Below, one piece after another: positions 1 to 15,200 of a DNA stretch of 64,000 bases; position 1 is the first letter of the stretch, and each line of letters starts with the position of its first letter. The stretch is from Panopea generosa (lineage: Eukaryota > Mollusca > Bivalvia > Adapedonta > Hiatellidae), in contig CM055903.1 of assembly GCA_029582155.1 (NCBI GenBank), positions 36,436,353-36,500,352 of the forward strand, given 5' to 3'. The translations under genes and the position numbers were made by a program. The notes under the pieces are model-generated. The model saw only the letters and a list, made by a program, of their open reading frames with translations, did no database searches and had not been told where the DNA came from.

Positions 1-228
1 ATAGTATGCTTCTTTGGTGAAATATTGGGATTTCACAGTGAACTATATTTTATTATTATATTGTTGAGTTCACTCATTTTAACAACGTTTATTTTTATTA
101 AAATGTATAACTTTTAAATGTATATCATATTAATAAAAATGGGAACAATATAGGGGTTTAATTTCGTCTATTAGCCAGTTGAAGTCAAAACTAAGTAGTA
201 CTATAATATTCTTTTCTTTATATTTTAG

Positions 229-265
229 GTTGTTTGAATAACTCCAATATAGAAATAGCTCCATG
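229..265 (+). CDS. CACNA2D: alpha-2/delta exon a (first exon in window)
   Basis: A 37-nt exon with acceptor TTTTAG at 223-228 and donor GTAAGT from 266. It reads CLNNSNIEIAPW and splits the Trp codon with the next exon. The join gives APWNYC, which matches the family's conserved W-x-Y-C before the 'DxDP' stretch. It enters in phase 1, so an upstream exon outside the window is needed. Confidence 0.72.
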
Positions 266-3200
266 GTAAGTTTACATTACTCGTTTAAAATGAAACGCTG
301 TGCTCTCTTCACTATTAAAATACTAATTAAACATATTAAATGACAAATTATGTGGGGGTTTTGACAAACGTCATCATGTAGTTTTCAACTAACACTTAAC
401 GGGCATGGTCATCTATTCCAAATGCACATAATAGTTACATTTGGCACACCTCGACGATTATCCTAATTGAGCTCGGAGATAAATACCAGGCTTCTTGGAA
501 CTTTTTTCAGTACTTGATTAATCATATTTATTGATCTAACAAGTCTAATTCATCCGAATATTTATAATTACCAATAAGTCATGTGTCACGGTGATATATT
601 TCGAGAAAAAAATCAAAAACAATGAGAATACGACACAAGCTAGATCATTTTGCGTTAAAATGCGTAAGTGAATTATATTTTCATTTTGGTGCATAACTGG
701 GTTATCTACGAGACCTTTTATCAAATGATCAAGATAATACAAGATAAGTATTATGAACGATTAAATTGCTCGGTGTTATCTATACTCCCTCATCTGACTG
801 CTTCAAACTGTTTAAATTTTATTGCCTGGTTTTAAGCGCGCTTTCTATAAATTTTCCGTGAGATACTATTGTACTTTAAGTTTGTAATAGTATGACCATT
901 TTACTTTTATATGAATATTCGTAAGACAAACTTTATCGCGTTAAACATATATGTCACTTAATTGAATATGTTTTAATTAGAATTGAAAAATAAGAGTACA
1001 ACGCTATATAAGTGCACAATTTTGATGTTGTTTTGTATGTTTGTATGTGCTTGCGTGCGTGCGTGCGTGCGTCGGATGTAAATATAACTGTACTAAAAAA
1101 AAATATACAACATTATACATGTAAGTGGGTTCACTTTCTTTTTTGCAACTGAGTGTACATGTGACATGTGATCAATGCAACAATATAACTTCATAGTACC
1201 TTAGAAGTTTACTTTGCAAATGAATAATACATCCCGTTTTTGTCGAGGTTTACGACGATTTGTGAACATATTCCATTTTCACTTTAAAATAACGCATTCT
1301 ACAATCTTACGTCACAGTTTGACGTGTTTTCTATAAAAGAAATTGTGAGATATATTCTGTATACGTTTACTTGGTTAGACCTTATTATGATACACGTAGC
1401 ATTCTAATACATTTCGACTTGAAACACTTATAATACAAATGTTAAACCAAACTGTCCCGGTATGTGTTGCAGTATAATATCACATTTTGCAAAGGGAGAT
1501 AGTTTGTGTGTTACCTGGTTATATGTGCATAAATAAAAGCAGAAAAGAAACCATTCTATTTTGGTATTTAAGTAGCCTAACTGGATATACTAGGGTGATC
1601 AATCTATTTTATAATGTTATTTGCAAATTTGTATGATTTGTAACGTATCTTAATTCGATAATTATTCCTAGTTGTTATGCTATTCATGATTACCTTTTTT
1701 ACAGTATTTTTTAAATATTTTACTCATATTTTCAAATTTAGCATAATTTCAGGACATTTTTTTTTTAAAATAGTTCTTAAAAAGGAAGTTTCAGATAAAT
1801 ATCGTTAATATGTAGCTTATATGTAATATAAAGTATTTAATGAACCAGGATGTGTGCTATGATCTGGTCGGGAAAAGATTACTTTATAGTATCGCGCATG
1901 ATCACAATAGTGTCTACTCGTTCCCTGGCAAAGAGTCGCCATTTTTAGTTTTACCCACCACCATCCTAATTCCTCTTTAACTCATTTAGTTCAATTATAT
2001 TCTAGCTTTGTTTTTACATGGTTTAGGCAGATGAGAACATATTACCTTTCTTGTTTATTATACTCATTATTTTGTATCTGGCAGTTAGTATGCCCAGGTA
2101 TGCTATGATGTAAATATATATACGTATAGGTAATTAATGTATCATTTCCGGATTATATACTTATATTATTCCCGGCCCATTTCGGCTTACTTTATGTTTT
2201 GTTGTCTACATCTTTACCATGCAAGCGACTTCGATTCATCCTCACCATTAATTATCATTTATTTAATCCAAAGTTACAATCATTCATCCTACAACTTACA
2301 AATTCTTCAGACTATGTTGTATAGATCACAACTATTTGCAAATTGTTTATTCCGTCATGTGTATTTATCTGGAATACACTTCCCGAGTACATTCTTAACT
2401 CACTCAGAGGATTTATCTGTTTTTACTCATATAACAAACATATTGTATGTAGCCCTTAAATGCACCGGAACAATATTATAACGGCATTAAAAAACAGAAT
2501 GTTACGTCTTTTCTCTCTTTTTTTCTACTCTTCTTTCTTTCTTTTTATTTGTCATTTCATTTCTTTGATTGTTGGTTTTACATCTTATTGAATGTTATAG
2601 TTGTCATCTTGATTCTAAGGTTATTCGTATATTGAATGGGGAAGGCATTAGCTAATGTTGCTTGTACATGTGGTCCGACCCGTTCGCTTATTATGTGAAT
2701 TATGCAATACCATATGTTTAAACAAAGTTACATTATAATACTTGGAGGTGTTCAACACTCGATTTCAGCATTGCCGTGTGTCCTTTTAAATGTTTACGTT
2801 TTGATCTTCGCATCAACACAGTCAAGCGCTTTACCAGTCCTTAGCCGGGAAAGTGACTAACATTTTTATGGATTAAATGTCACTTTCAACTCATATGAGG
2901 TTTTATGTGACACATCCAGTTTATTTTTAAAGGATGACGTCTGACTGAATTTGAATCGAACCACCTTATTTCCGCAAATAACTGACAAACGTTTTTGGAC
3001 CGAGCTGAACTCGAACTTTCTCACATAAGGTTTTATGTCCCCACGTCTTTAGAAGTGAGAGTGGTCGTTTGGTGACAACGCCCTAAACAACTCGGCCAAG
3101 GAGGACCTTCGTTTAAATAAGCTGTATCATATGCTCATTATTAAGTCACAAATAAAAACACATCTACCATTTAAACCAAAATATGAAAAAGATTTAATAT

Positions 3201-6200
3201 CGTTTTTTAATTTGCAGGAACTATTGCGAGGATTTGGATCCGCATCTAACAGGGAGGGCACGAATTGATAGACTTCTTGAAATATTGGGCAACACAACTC
3301 TATTAAATCGATGTATGTTTAATACTAAGTAATATAAAAAAAAGTCATTAAAATGTATTTGTACACATAAGGGAATATATTATTCTCGCGTATCGTAATT
3401 ATACACGGTTCCGTTGGTACAGAAATAAAAAAGAGATTTTGATATACATCAATAAAAGTACACCGCTATACATAGTATTTCCAAAATATATTGCGTGTTA
3501 TTGCTAACAAAAATTAATATAATTGCTTTTTTAACAATGTACAAGAGTAGTCGCGCTATTTAATGTTTCGCAATGGTTTCGATTGAACAGAAGAATACAG
3601 CAACTGTAGTATACGCAATGTTGCTTAATTGATGTTTGGGCCTAATCAAATTCCATTACATCAAATCATTTTCAATTTAAACGATTTTAAGCAGTTAAAT
3701 ACAGTAAGGCAAACTAAGAGTTTGATCTAAAACGAACCATGCTAGACCCAGTACTAAAGGTATGTGAATCAAGTATGTTGCTCGAGGACACCACACATAA
3801 CCATGCCGGAGGATCGAACCCACGACCCTCCTATCATGGGTCTGATGCTCCACCACTGAACCAATCGCTTCACAATAAGACAATTGAAATATTCCAGGTT
3901 TGGGTATTTAAAACTACATCGAATTTTGCAGTATGTAATAATTTACCCCTCTTTTACTGATTCATGGTCAAATCTAATCTACAACTGTCTATTATATATA
4001 ACTTATATTTATCTTTATATGGCGATGAAATATGTTTAAACAAACATTTTCAGTAACTCGCGTCTGATTTTTTCCTTGTTGCGTTCTGTACTTGTAGAGA
4101 AGACTTTATCATTATATCACATAGCATTGCTTCCCTCTCATCATCCAAACATCATTATCATTGCTTCCATCTCCTCATACAAACATCATATCATTACTTC
4201 CCTCTCATCCAAATATCATGTTATTGCTTCCTTCTCCGCATCCAAACACCACTATCATTGCTTCTCGTTCTTCATCCAAATATCATAGCATAGCTTCCTT
4301 CTCCTCAACCAAACATCATAATTATCATAGTTTCCCTCTCCTCATTCAAACATCATATAATTGCTTCCCACTCCACATCCAAACATCATATCATTGCTTT
4401 CCCCTCCTCATCCAAACATCATATTATTGCTTCCTTCTCCTCATCCAAACATCATATCATTGCTTCCCGTTCTTCATTCAAACATCATATCATTGCTTCC
4501 CGTTCTTCATTCAAACATCATATGATTGCTTCCCTCTCCACATCCAAACATCATATCATTGCTTCCCTCTCCACATCCAAACATCATATCATTGCTTCCC
4601 TCTCCACATCCAAGCATCATATCATAGCTTCCCTCTCCTCATCCAGACATCATATCATAGCTTCCCTCTCCTCATCCAATCATTATTATCATTGCTTCCC
4701 TCACCTTATCAAAACATCACGTTATTGCTCCCCTCTCCACATTTAAACATCATATTATTGCTTCCCTCTCCACATCCAAACATCATATCATTGCTTCCCT
4801 GTCCACATCCAAACAACATATCATTGCTTCCCTCTCCTCATCCAGACATTATATCATTGCTTCCCTCTCCACATCCAAGCATCATATCATAGCTTCCCTC
4901 TCCTCATCCAGACATCATATCATAGCTTCCCTCTCCTCATCCAATCATTATTATCATTGCTTCCCTCACATTATCAAAACATCACGTTATTGCTCCCCTC
5001 TCCACATTTAAACATCATATTATTGCTTCCCTCTCCACATCCAAACATCATATCATTGCTTCCCTGTCCACATCCAAACAACATATCATTGCTTCCCTCT
5101 CCTCATCCAGACATTATATCATTGCTTCCCTCTCCACATCCAAACATCATATCATTGCTTCTCTCTCCTCAGTCAAACATTATATCATTGCTTCCCTCTC
5201 AACATCCAAACATCATATCATTGCTTCCCACTCCTCAGTCAAACATTATATCATTGCTTCCCTCTCCACATCCAAGCATCATATCATAGCTTCCCTCTCC
5301 TCATCCAGACATCATATCATAGCTTCCCTCTCCTCATCCAATCATTATTATCATTGCTTCCCTCACCTTATCAAAACATCACGTTATTGCTCCCCTCTCC
5401 ACATTTAAACATCATATTATTGCTTCCCTCTCTACATCCAAACATCATATCATTGCTTCCCTGTCCACATCCAAACAACATATCATTGCTTCCCTCTCCT
5501 CATCCAGACATTATATCATTGCTTCCCTCTCCACATCCAAACATCATATCATTGCTTCTCTCTCCTCAGTCAAACATTATATCATTGCTTCCCTCTCAAC
5601 ATCCAAACATCATATCATTGCTTCCCTCTCCTCAGTCAAACATTATATCATTGCTTCCCTCTCCACATCCAAACATCATATCATTGCTTCCCTCTCCTCA
5701 GTCAAACATTATATCATTGCTTCCCGTTCTTCATCCAAACATCATATCATTGTTTCCCTTTCTTCATCCAAACATCATATCATAACTTCCCTCTCCTCAT
5801 CCAAACATCATTATCATTGCTTCCTTCACCTTATCAAAACATCACGTTATTACTTCCCTCTCCACATTTTAAACATCATATTATTGCTTCCCTCTCCTCA
5901 TACAAACATCATATCATTGCTTTTCTCTCCGCATCTTAACATCAAATTATTGCTTCCATCTCCTTATCCGAACATCATATCATAACCATTGCCTCCTCTC
6001 CTCATCAAAAAATCATAATATTACTTTTCTCTCCTAATCCAAACACCATATTATTACTTTCCCTTCCTCATCGAAACATCATATCATTGCTTACCGCTCC
6101 TCATCCAAACATCATTATCATTGTTTTCATCTCCTCATCCAAACATCATATCATTGATTACCTCTCTTCATCAAAAAAGTCATATTATTGCTTTTCTCTT

Positions 6201-9200
6201 TCCATCCAAACATCATATCATTGCTTACCTCTCCTCATCCAAACATCATTATCATTGTTTTCCTCTCCTCATCCAAACATCATATCATTGATTACCTCTC
6301 TTCATCAAAGAAATCATATTATTGCTTTTCTCTTTTCATCCAAACATCATATTATTGCTTTCTGCTCCTCATCCAAACATCATGTCATTGCTTCCCTCTC
6401 CTCATCCAAACATCATATCATTGATTACCTCTCTTCATCAAAAAAATCATATTATTGCTTTTCTCTTTTCATCCAAACATCATATTATTGCTTTCTGCTC
6501 CTCTTCCAAACATCATGTCATTGCTTACCTCTCCTCATCCAAACATCATTATCATTGCTTTTCTCTTTTCATCCAAACATCATATCATTGATTACCTCTC
6601 TTCATCAAAAAAATCATATAATTGCTTTTCTCTTTTCATCCAAACATCATATTATTGCTTTCTGCTCCTCATCCAAACATCATGTCATTGCTTCCCTCTC
6701 CTCATCCAAACATCATATCATCGCCTTCCTCTCCTCATCCATACATCATATCATTGCTTTTCTCTCCTCATCTTAACATCAAATTATTGCTTCCCTCTCC
6801 TTATCCGAACATCATATCATAATCATTACTTTCCTCTCCTCATCAAAAAATCATAATATTACTTTTCTCTCCTCATCCAAACACCATATTATTGCTTTCC
6901 CCTCCTCATCAAAACATCATATCATTGCTTACCTCTTCTCATCCAAACATCATAGTATTGCTTCCCTCTCCTCATCCGTACATCAAATCATTGCGTCACT
7001 CTCCTCATCCAAAAATCAAATCATTGCTTCTGTCTCCTCATCCATACATCAAATCATTGCGTCCCTCTCCTCATCCAAACATCATATCATTGCTTCATGT
7101 TTTCATCCAAATATCATATCATTGCTTACCACTACTCATCCAAATATCATATCATTGCTTCCCTCACCTCATCAAAACATTATATCATTGCTTCCAGTTC
7201 TTCATCCAAACATCATATCATTGCTTACTTTTCCTCATCCAAACACCATATCATTGCTTTCCTCACCTAATCAAAACATTATATCATTGCTTACCTCTCC
7301 TCATCCAAACATCATATTATTGCTTACCTCTCGTCATCCAAACATCATATCATTGCTTCCCTCACCTAATCAAAACATCATATTATTGCTTCCCTCTCCG
7401 CATCCAAACATCATATTATTGCTTCTCTCTCCTCAGCCAAACATCATACCATCGCTTTCCTCTCCTCATTCATACATCAAATCACTGCGTCCCTCTCCTC
7501 ATCCAAACATCATATCATTGCTTCCAGTTCTTCATCCAAACATGATATCTATGCTTCCCTCTCCTCATCCAAACATCATATCATTGCTTCCCTCACCTCA
7601 TCAAAACATTATATCATTGCTTCCCTCACCTCATCAAAACATCATATCATTGGTTCCCTCTCCTCATCCAGACATTATATCATTGCTTCCCGTTCTTCAT
7701 CCAAACATCATATCATTGTTTCCCTCTCCTAATCCAAACATCATACCATTGCTTTCCTCTCCTCATCCAAACATCATATTATTGCTTTTCCCTCCTCATC
7801 CAAACATCATATTATTGTTTCCTTCTGCTCATCCAAACATCATATCATTGCTTCCCTCTCCTCATCCAAACATCATTATCATTCCTTCCCTCTCCTCATC
7901 CGAACATCATATCATTGCTTCCCTCTCCTCATCCAAACATCATATAATTGCTTCTCCCTCCTCATCCAAACACCATATCATTGCTTCCCTCTCCTCATCC
8001 GAACATCATATCATTGCTTCCCTCTCCTCATCCAAACATCATATAATTGCTTCCCTCTCCTCATCCATACATCATATCATTGCTTCCCTCTCCTCATCCG
8101 AACATCATATCATTGCTTCCCTCTCCTTATCCAAACATCATATAATTGCTTCCCTCTCCTCATCCAAACATCATATAATTGCTTCCCTCTCCTCATCCAA
8201 ACATCATATCATTGCTTCCCTCTCCTCATCCAAACATCATACCGTTGCTTCCCTCTCCTCATCCAAACATCATATCATTGCTTCCCTCTCCTAATCCAAA
8301 CATCATATCGTTGCTTCCCTCTCCTCATCCAAACATCATTATCATTCCTTCCCTCTCCTCGTCCAAACATCATATTGCTTCCCTCTCCTCATCCAAACAT
8401 CATATCATTGCTTCCATCTCCTCATCCAAACATCAAATCATTGCTTCCCTCTCCTCATCCAAACATCATATTGCTTCCCTCTCCTCATCCAAACATCATA
8501 TCATTGCTTCCATCTCCTCATCCAAACATCATATCACTGCTTCCCTCTCCTCATCTAAAAATAATGTTACTATTCCCTCTTCTCATCCAAACATCATATC
8601 ATTGCTTTCCTCATCTAAACATCATATCATTGCTATCCTCATCCAATTTTCATATTATTGCTTTCCTCTTCTCATCAAGACATTATATCATTGCTTCCCT
8701 CGCCTTATTAAAACAGCATATTATTGCTTCCCTCTCCTCATCCAAACATCATATCACTGCTTCCCTCTCCTCATCTAAAATCATGTCACTGCTTCCCTCT
8801 TCTCATCCAAACACTATAGCATTGCTTTCCTATCGTCATCCAAACAGCATGTGCAATGTGTGTAAATGTGGACACGATACGACCCTTTTATGTATCAAGA
8901 ACATTTCATCATATGTATAAACCACTTCACGTTATAGGTGACACCGATCTTGTCTCTAAGCTCAAATTCGACAGTCGTCTTACAGAGAACTTGTTACAAC
9001 ATTGGATGCAAAATGGAAATGATTTTTTAACGAGGTATGTAAAAACATATTGGTATTTGATCATGTTTGTATACCACACTGATGTATAAGTAATCGTAGT
9101 AGTATATACCACTGTATATCAAATATTCGTATGTGTCACGTGTCACTATGTGTTCTATACGTTCAAGTGTCCGTTGTAGGATGATAAGTAACCTTGACGT

Positions 9201-12200
9201 TCTATGAAACTGTTCTTTTTTGCCGGGTCAATTTTTCAGGTTTTAATATAAGACAAAATGTCGAATACTACATGGTGTAAATGACTTTTAAGGCAGCAAG
9301 AAGCACAGTACTACTAAAACATGTTTATAACAAATAAGCTAATGGAAACTTTTTGCAAATATAAGACTTAGTGTAGTGTGTCATTATATTTATATAATTG
9401 GGCCACTCATGACAAAGATATTTTATGTCTTACGTAACACAGTTTCTCAGTATGTTTCCCATAACTCACGTTTGGTTATAAATAAGGTAGTAAGCAGTCA
9501 GTATTTTAAGATATTAAACCCTACTACCGTATTTGGTATTTATTTTCGAATCAATTGATTTTGTATATTAAATGGATTGTTCGTTGACAGCCTAATATAT
9601 TTAATGTATTGATAAAACGATATAATTTTTAATAGTTTTAGTTACTCGTGTATACTATCTCATACATTCAGTGCGATTATGCCAAAGCAGTTTATGACGT
9701 CATGGTTGCTTCAAAAACCTTATTCACTTCACAAACGCATATACAAGCATGCTTATTAAGATGTGCCTGATAATATTCGTCTGCCGATATCATTGTTATC
9801 ATATATATCATATATACTGGTCATATAGCGTGTTACAATATAACCATGTTTAATACATCGTTTTATTACAGCTAAATGCATTAATATCAACATTTTCCTG
9901 GGGTCGGTGTGCCATATATGCCATATTGCAGAGACATTAATGTTGTTGATGTATATAGAATACTTGAAAGATTAAGATGGTCTCCTCTGGTAATCTTGCT
10001 CACATATTTTGAAGTTAGATTGCACACTTTAGTATTAATCATCTACCTGGTTATTCAAATAATTCACTCTACATCTTCAAAATTTTATGTCCTTATAAAG
10101 AGTAACTAGTGTCATCAAACCCATGGCTGAAAACGTTAGCATTTTTCGATATTCACGAATGCAAGCTGAAATGTAATTTTAAATACAGATCAACGGGTTG
10201 TCCTGCTTCTTATTGTTCTGACCTTAGAATTGTGCAGATTTTGAGTATGTGAGCTCATTCTTCATTGTGACATATATTGCTAACGGGACAATGCAAGTTA
10301 GTAAGTACTTTTACTGTAAAGGTTATTTGTTACATCTCCGTATGATAACAATGGATTTTGGCATAAAGTTCAACATTTGTTTTGCAATGTTCATACAAAA
10401 TATTGCAGATGTTTATATTTGGGTTATTATTTAATGGTTTGAACGTTGCTAAAGTATGTGCTGTTTTTGTTCTGTCTATATATATATTTTTTTTGTAGAT
10501 CAACAAGAATGTCAGTTTTATGATAATAAATATAAATCCTATGAATAAAATAATAAAATAAAGTTTTACTATACATAAAGTATTTTCCATGAAAATTGTA
10601 ATTACTTTCATCAATTCATATTTATTTTGTTCAATGTTCTATCAATGTTTGTTTTTACATTGTGCCATGAATTGACTACTAGATCAGCAAGCAAAAGATA
10701 TTTTCATAGTATCGTACTGTTAATTTGCAACACGTTCGTATTAAAGCAAATATATGTTGGTTGCGTGTGCCTTTTACAAAGTGCATTGACAATCATTTGG
10801 AAAACGCTTAGGATAAAAAAATATAAACAAAATCGATGTCGCCATGTATCTGTAATGTGAACAGTTTTTCATATCAAGTAAAACAAAAACAGGCTCAGTG
10901 TAGTTTATAACTTGATGACAATGCCAGTTATTTCTATTACTTAAGTAAGTATTATAATATTTTGTAATATTTTAAACTGTTTAAAGACATAATCATAAAG
11001 TTTATTTTAGATAGGTCATTACTATTCATATTTTATCGAGTTTACACATAAAAGTTTATAACGATATATGTATGCATTTACAATGGTTATTTTAATATTA
11101 TTTTATCACGAATGTTTATCCCAGAAATACAGTCATTATGACATACTGTCCAAGACTGCAAACGTTCATGTATATTATTGCATATATTTTATTATACGGT
11201 TATCATTTATAACTTCATCATTTATTAAAAGAACATGCTGCAAGATAAACTGATAATAGTGATATTGTTACAACTGTGTATTTTAATTGTTACCATAGTT
11301 ATATAATATGGAATGAAGATAGTCATTTTCATTAGATCATCACAGTTCACGATTCATGTAGATAAAACGCTTATCTGTTCAATTAGTGTCATTGTTGATG
11401 ATAAAAATATAGCATTATTTAAAGTTATAAATCATTATCAAATGTGTACATCCCTAATGGAAAGATTACGTCATATTTAATCAATTCAACTCTCTAATTT
11501 AGATTAGACTGTAGGTGAAACTCATAATGTCTTGATTAAGTATTTAATCCAGAATATTGGAAAAGAGGTTCCCATCTTTTCTTGCAAATTTTCATCCTTG
11601 CATAATAAAACCATTTAAACATATTATATAGTTTTACATTTGTGTTATAATTCCTAATTATAGTATAATTATGTACACTAATATTGTTATGCCACGGTTT
11701 GGCTTATGTACTTGATAATAAATGATACATTATGCCATCGTGTATATCATACGACCCTGCTCTGTCATGACATCAGATGATTGATAATATGACATATTTG
11801 TAAGATTTTAATGCAAAATGAGAATGTATATCTGCCATGTTAATAATGTCATAATTGTCATTTGTTTAGATCGACCATTTTTATCTCATTTAGGCAAAGC
11901 GTAAACAAAGGATATTTAGATGTGTATAGAAGGTTGGTTATAGTAGTGGCCATTTTGTTTTCAAATCTTTGACTTTCCTCGTGGACTTTCTTTTTATAGA
12001 TCTGTTTGGCGCTATTTACTTGATGCTGTGATAATAACATATATTTGAGCATGATTTAAGTTACATTTCTGATAGCAATCTTTGAGTTTACTGTTTACTT
12101 TTAATATTTGAGTTGATTAATTAATCGTTTGAAACAGAAATTGTATTATTGAGCTATTTAGAATGAATCACGTGTTTATGTCGTTATCAAACGTGTGACG

Positions 12201-15200
12201 TGAGGCACGTTTACTTTCTTGTAAGTCCAATAAATAAGTACTCGGTAATAAGATTTAAAACTAATGTTTTATATTTTCATAGACTAATGAACGTAAATAA
12301 CCTCTTATTTGAAAACATTATACAAATGTAAGAAAGTTGAGATTAAAACTAAAAAGAATATAAACTAATTATTAAACCTGCATAACATGCCATTTAAAGC
12401 GCCATAACCAGTATGCGAATATAGTTCTTTCATAAAGAAACAACTTGTTTATAAAGGACAAACGATGTCGTGGATTATCATTGCCTTCGGTGCATTTTTA
12501 ATAGCCGATGCCTTTCTTACACATGATTGAATTGTGTTTCAAATCAATATTTATTGATCAGTTATTGTAATATGCAATTTAGCTACGTCGCTGACGTAAA
12601 TGATCGTAAAATATCCGATTCAATCATATACTCGGCCAATTCTTTCATTCTTTAGTTCATCCTTCCATATAAGAACGGTCGATAGACATGTGCAAAGATT
12701 TAAATCTATATGTAGACAAATGTTTTCCTTCTTCATTTTGTTGCAACTTCGTGTTTTTTTTATTAGAAACCTTTTATGGAAACTATAATAAAATAAAGTA
12801 TTGCTAAGGAAATTAACAAAAATAATCTTGTTACGGGATTCGAACTCGGATCTACTATGCGACAATGCGTATATATTGTTACTTTACCAGGTATGAATAT
12901 ATCAAAATCTAAATTGAAACTTAACCGACTATCGGGATTTAATCAATGATGCCCGGAAATTTCAGGAGGTTTACGAATATTACTACTTAATCATTTACGT
13001 TTGAATGTGTTTGTGGATACACAACGGTGTTTTGCACCAGTCATGATTAAGATCAAGCAACACTTTATACTATGACAATTATACCGGTTCTTTATTGATT
13101 TAAAAGGACATGTATACTGGTTATGCCACTTTAACTGCCTAACTTGAGTTATATGGTCTATATTAAATCATAACAGTGAGAAACGTTTAACCTATAATTA
13201 GTCAGTTAAAAATAATGGGTGTGATTATACTTGAGTTTTTAATTTATTTAATGTCATAGACATCAACTAACAATTTAGTATAATGAAATTAACATAACTT
13301 GTTACAAACATATAAAGTTAAAAGCTTTATAATAGCCATCTTTTATTAGAATATAATGCTCAATTATTGTTTTCTCTAATATTTTCACTATTAAACTTTG
13401 GATCACCATTTAACATTAATCGTACTTGCTTTAATGATACATTCTGTTGATATTGTATACTCACATACGATACTGTGGAGATAATATGTTGTTCATTTAC
13501 TATAGTATAAATCACTAATATTTCTTCAATGTAATTATTGTTTCATTCGCTTATCACTCATCTTAAACATCCCAATCACACCGTCACCGTGCAGCAGTTT
13601 GTCTTTGTTTTATATTTAAGTTTGTATCTTTGTATCACCGTGTCTATTTTTTGCGAAACATTAATAATTGTTACGTTCTATCACTATTATGTCAATGTGC
13701 GTTTACCCTTGTCGTTTGTAACATATAGCGACACATGCCCCGAAGATGTCGACACTAAAAGAATTGAAGCTTATATGTCAAGGTAATTCTGATCCCTACA
13801 GTTGGTATTTCAGCCTTTATTGCTAGCTGTTTGCAACATGTTTTAGAATCCCTTGTTTGCTGTATGCTGCCCGTAAAGCTCTACTTAGTCTTGTTATAAA
13901 GTAAAAACAGTCATCACCTTAATGATTCTGTTCGCGGGTCGTGTTCTATTCAAAAAAAATTTTGAGTTTCGCCAGTCGAAATTTAGAAATCTCCATATTA
14001 ATATAAAACATTACCGGGTTGACATTTCCTGTGAACTGACCCATAAGTAAATTATCTTAGCCAATTCATTGAGACGAACAGACTTTTTTATACACAACTT
14101 TCATGTTTCTACTTATTCTTAGCATCCGATTAATAAATAGCGACATAATCAGACTTTAATGCTCCGTCTTCAAACTATCAAATGAGGAAAAGTTATGTGT
14201 TTGGAAAATAAATTCGCTCTCTTTCAATTTCTCAATGAGAAAGTGTACATATATGTTTGTTGATAAAATGTTCGGTAAACCGATTTTAAAGCCAGATTTG
14301 TTTTTGTATTTCTAACAAAATACATCTTGTATGTTGTGTTAACCGAAAATGTATGTCAGTTATTTTTGTAAGTATTTCAGTTAAATAAGTCAAAAAGTGC
14401 GTTTGTAGCACGGACTACAAATGAAATAGAATAATATAATGAAATACCACATTGTTAATAATATCTAGAAAAATGACATGTATAAAGTAACACTTTACTG
14501 CACAAATATACCCCCAATTAAGAATATATGCTTAGTATGTTTCTGAAACAGCATTGTAAACAAAAGGTTAATACCTATGGTAAGTGATCGTCTATATATA
14601 TTGCATCTAGAGGCATCCGAATTTTCAATCGATATTGTGGCTTGTCTAACAGCTATAAAATTATTTTCGATTATTTAAATGTTTAGAAAAAGGTTGTTTG
14701 TACGATGAATTTAAAAATTAGTACAATATATTTAACCTATTATGCTTAAAGCTAAGTTGAGCTTGTACCCATTAGTTGCAAGATTTTTTATCAAATATTA
14801 GTAAGTATAAATATTTTACTAGATGTCTAGAAACTATAGTTTTAATCCAATATAAATTTTCCCCTCCAGTACAGGGAACCTTACGAGACTTATAAATCTA
14901 TATATGGCTCAGCTGAAATAATCTAAGGACAAAAGATAATTCACCTTTTACATATATTCCAAAAGACACGGTATTGTTTCGTCGATTTATGGGCAGCTAT
15001 TGGAGCAGACGAAGTGCACTATTTGCTCATGTGTCGATTATATGTCTTTATAAGCGTTCTAGTTTGTACATTAAAACAAACATAAGCAATATTTTGTTAA
15101 AAAAATCAATGACTGAGAATGCAATCCAATCCAATTTGACAGATTAATTAAAACTAAAAACTAGGGGTAACTGGTTTAATTTTAGTAAATAGTGAATGGG

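Noticed and set aside
4161..8920. Long open frames (up to 390 codons) with His/Pro/Ser/Ile repeats
   Set aside because: They arise because the 33-bp unit is divisible by three and poor in stop codons. They overlap in several frames and are interrupted by the normal introns of the alpha-2/delta gene.
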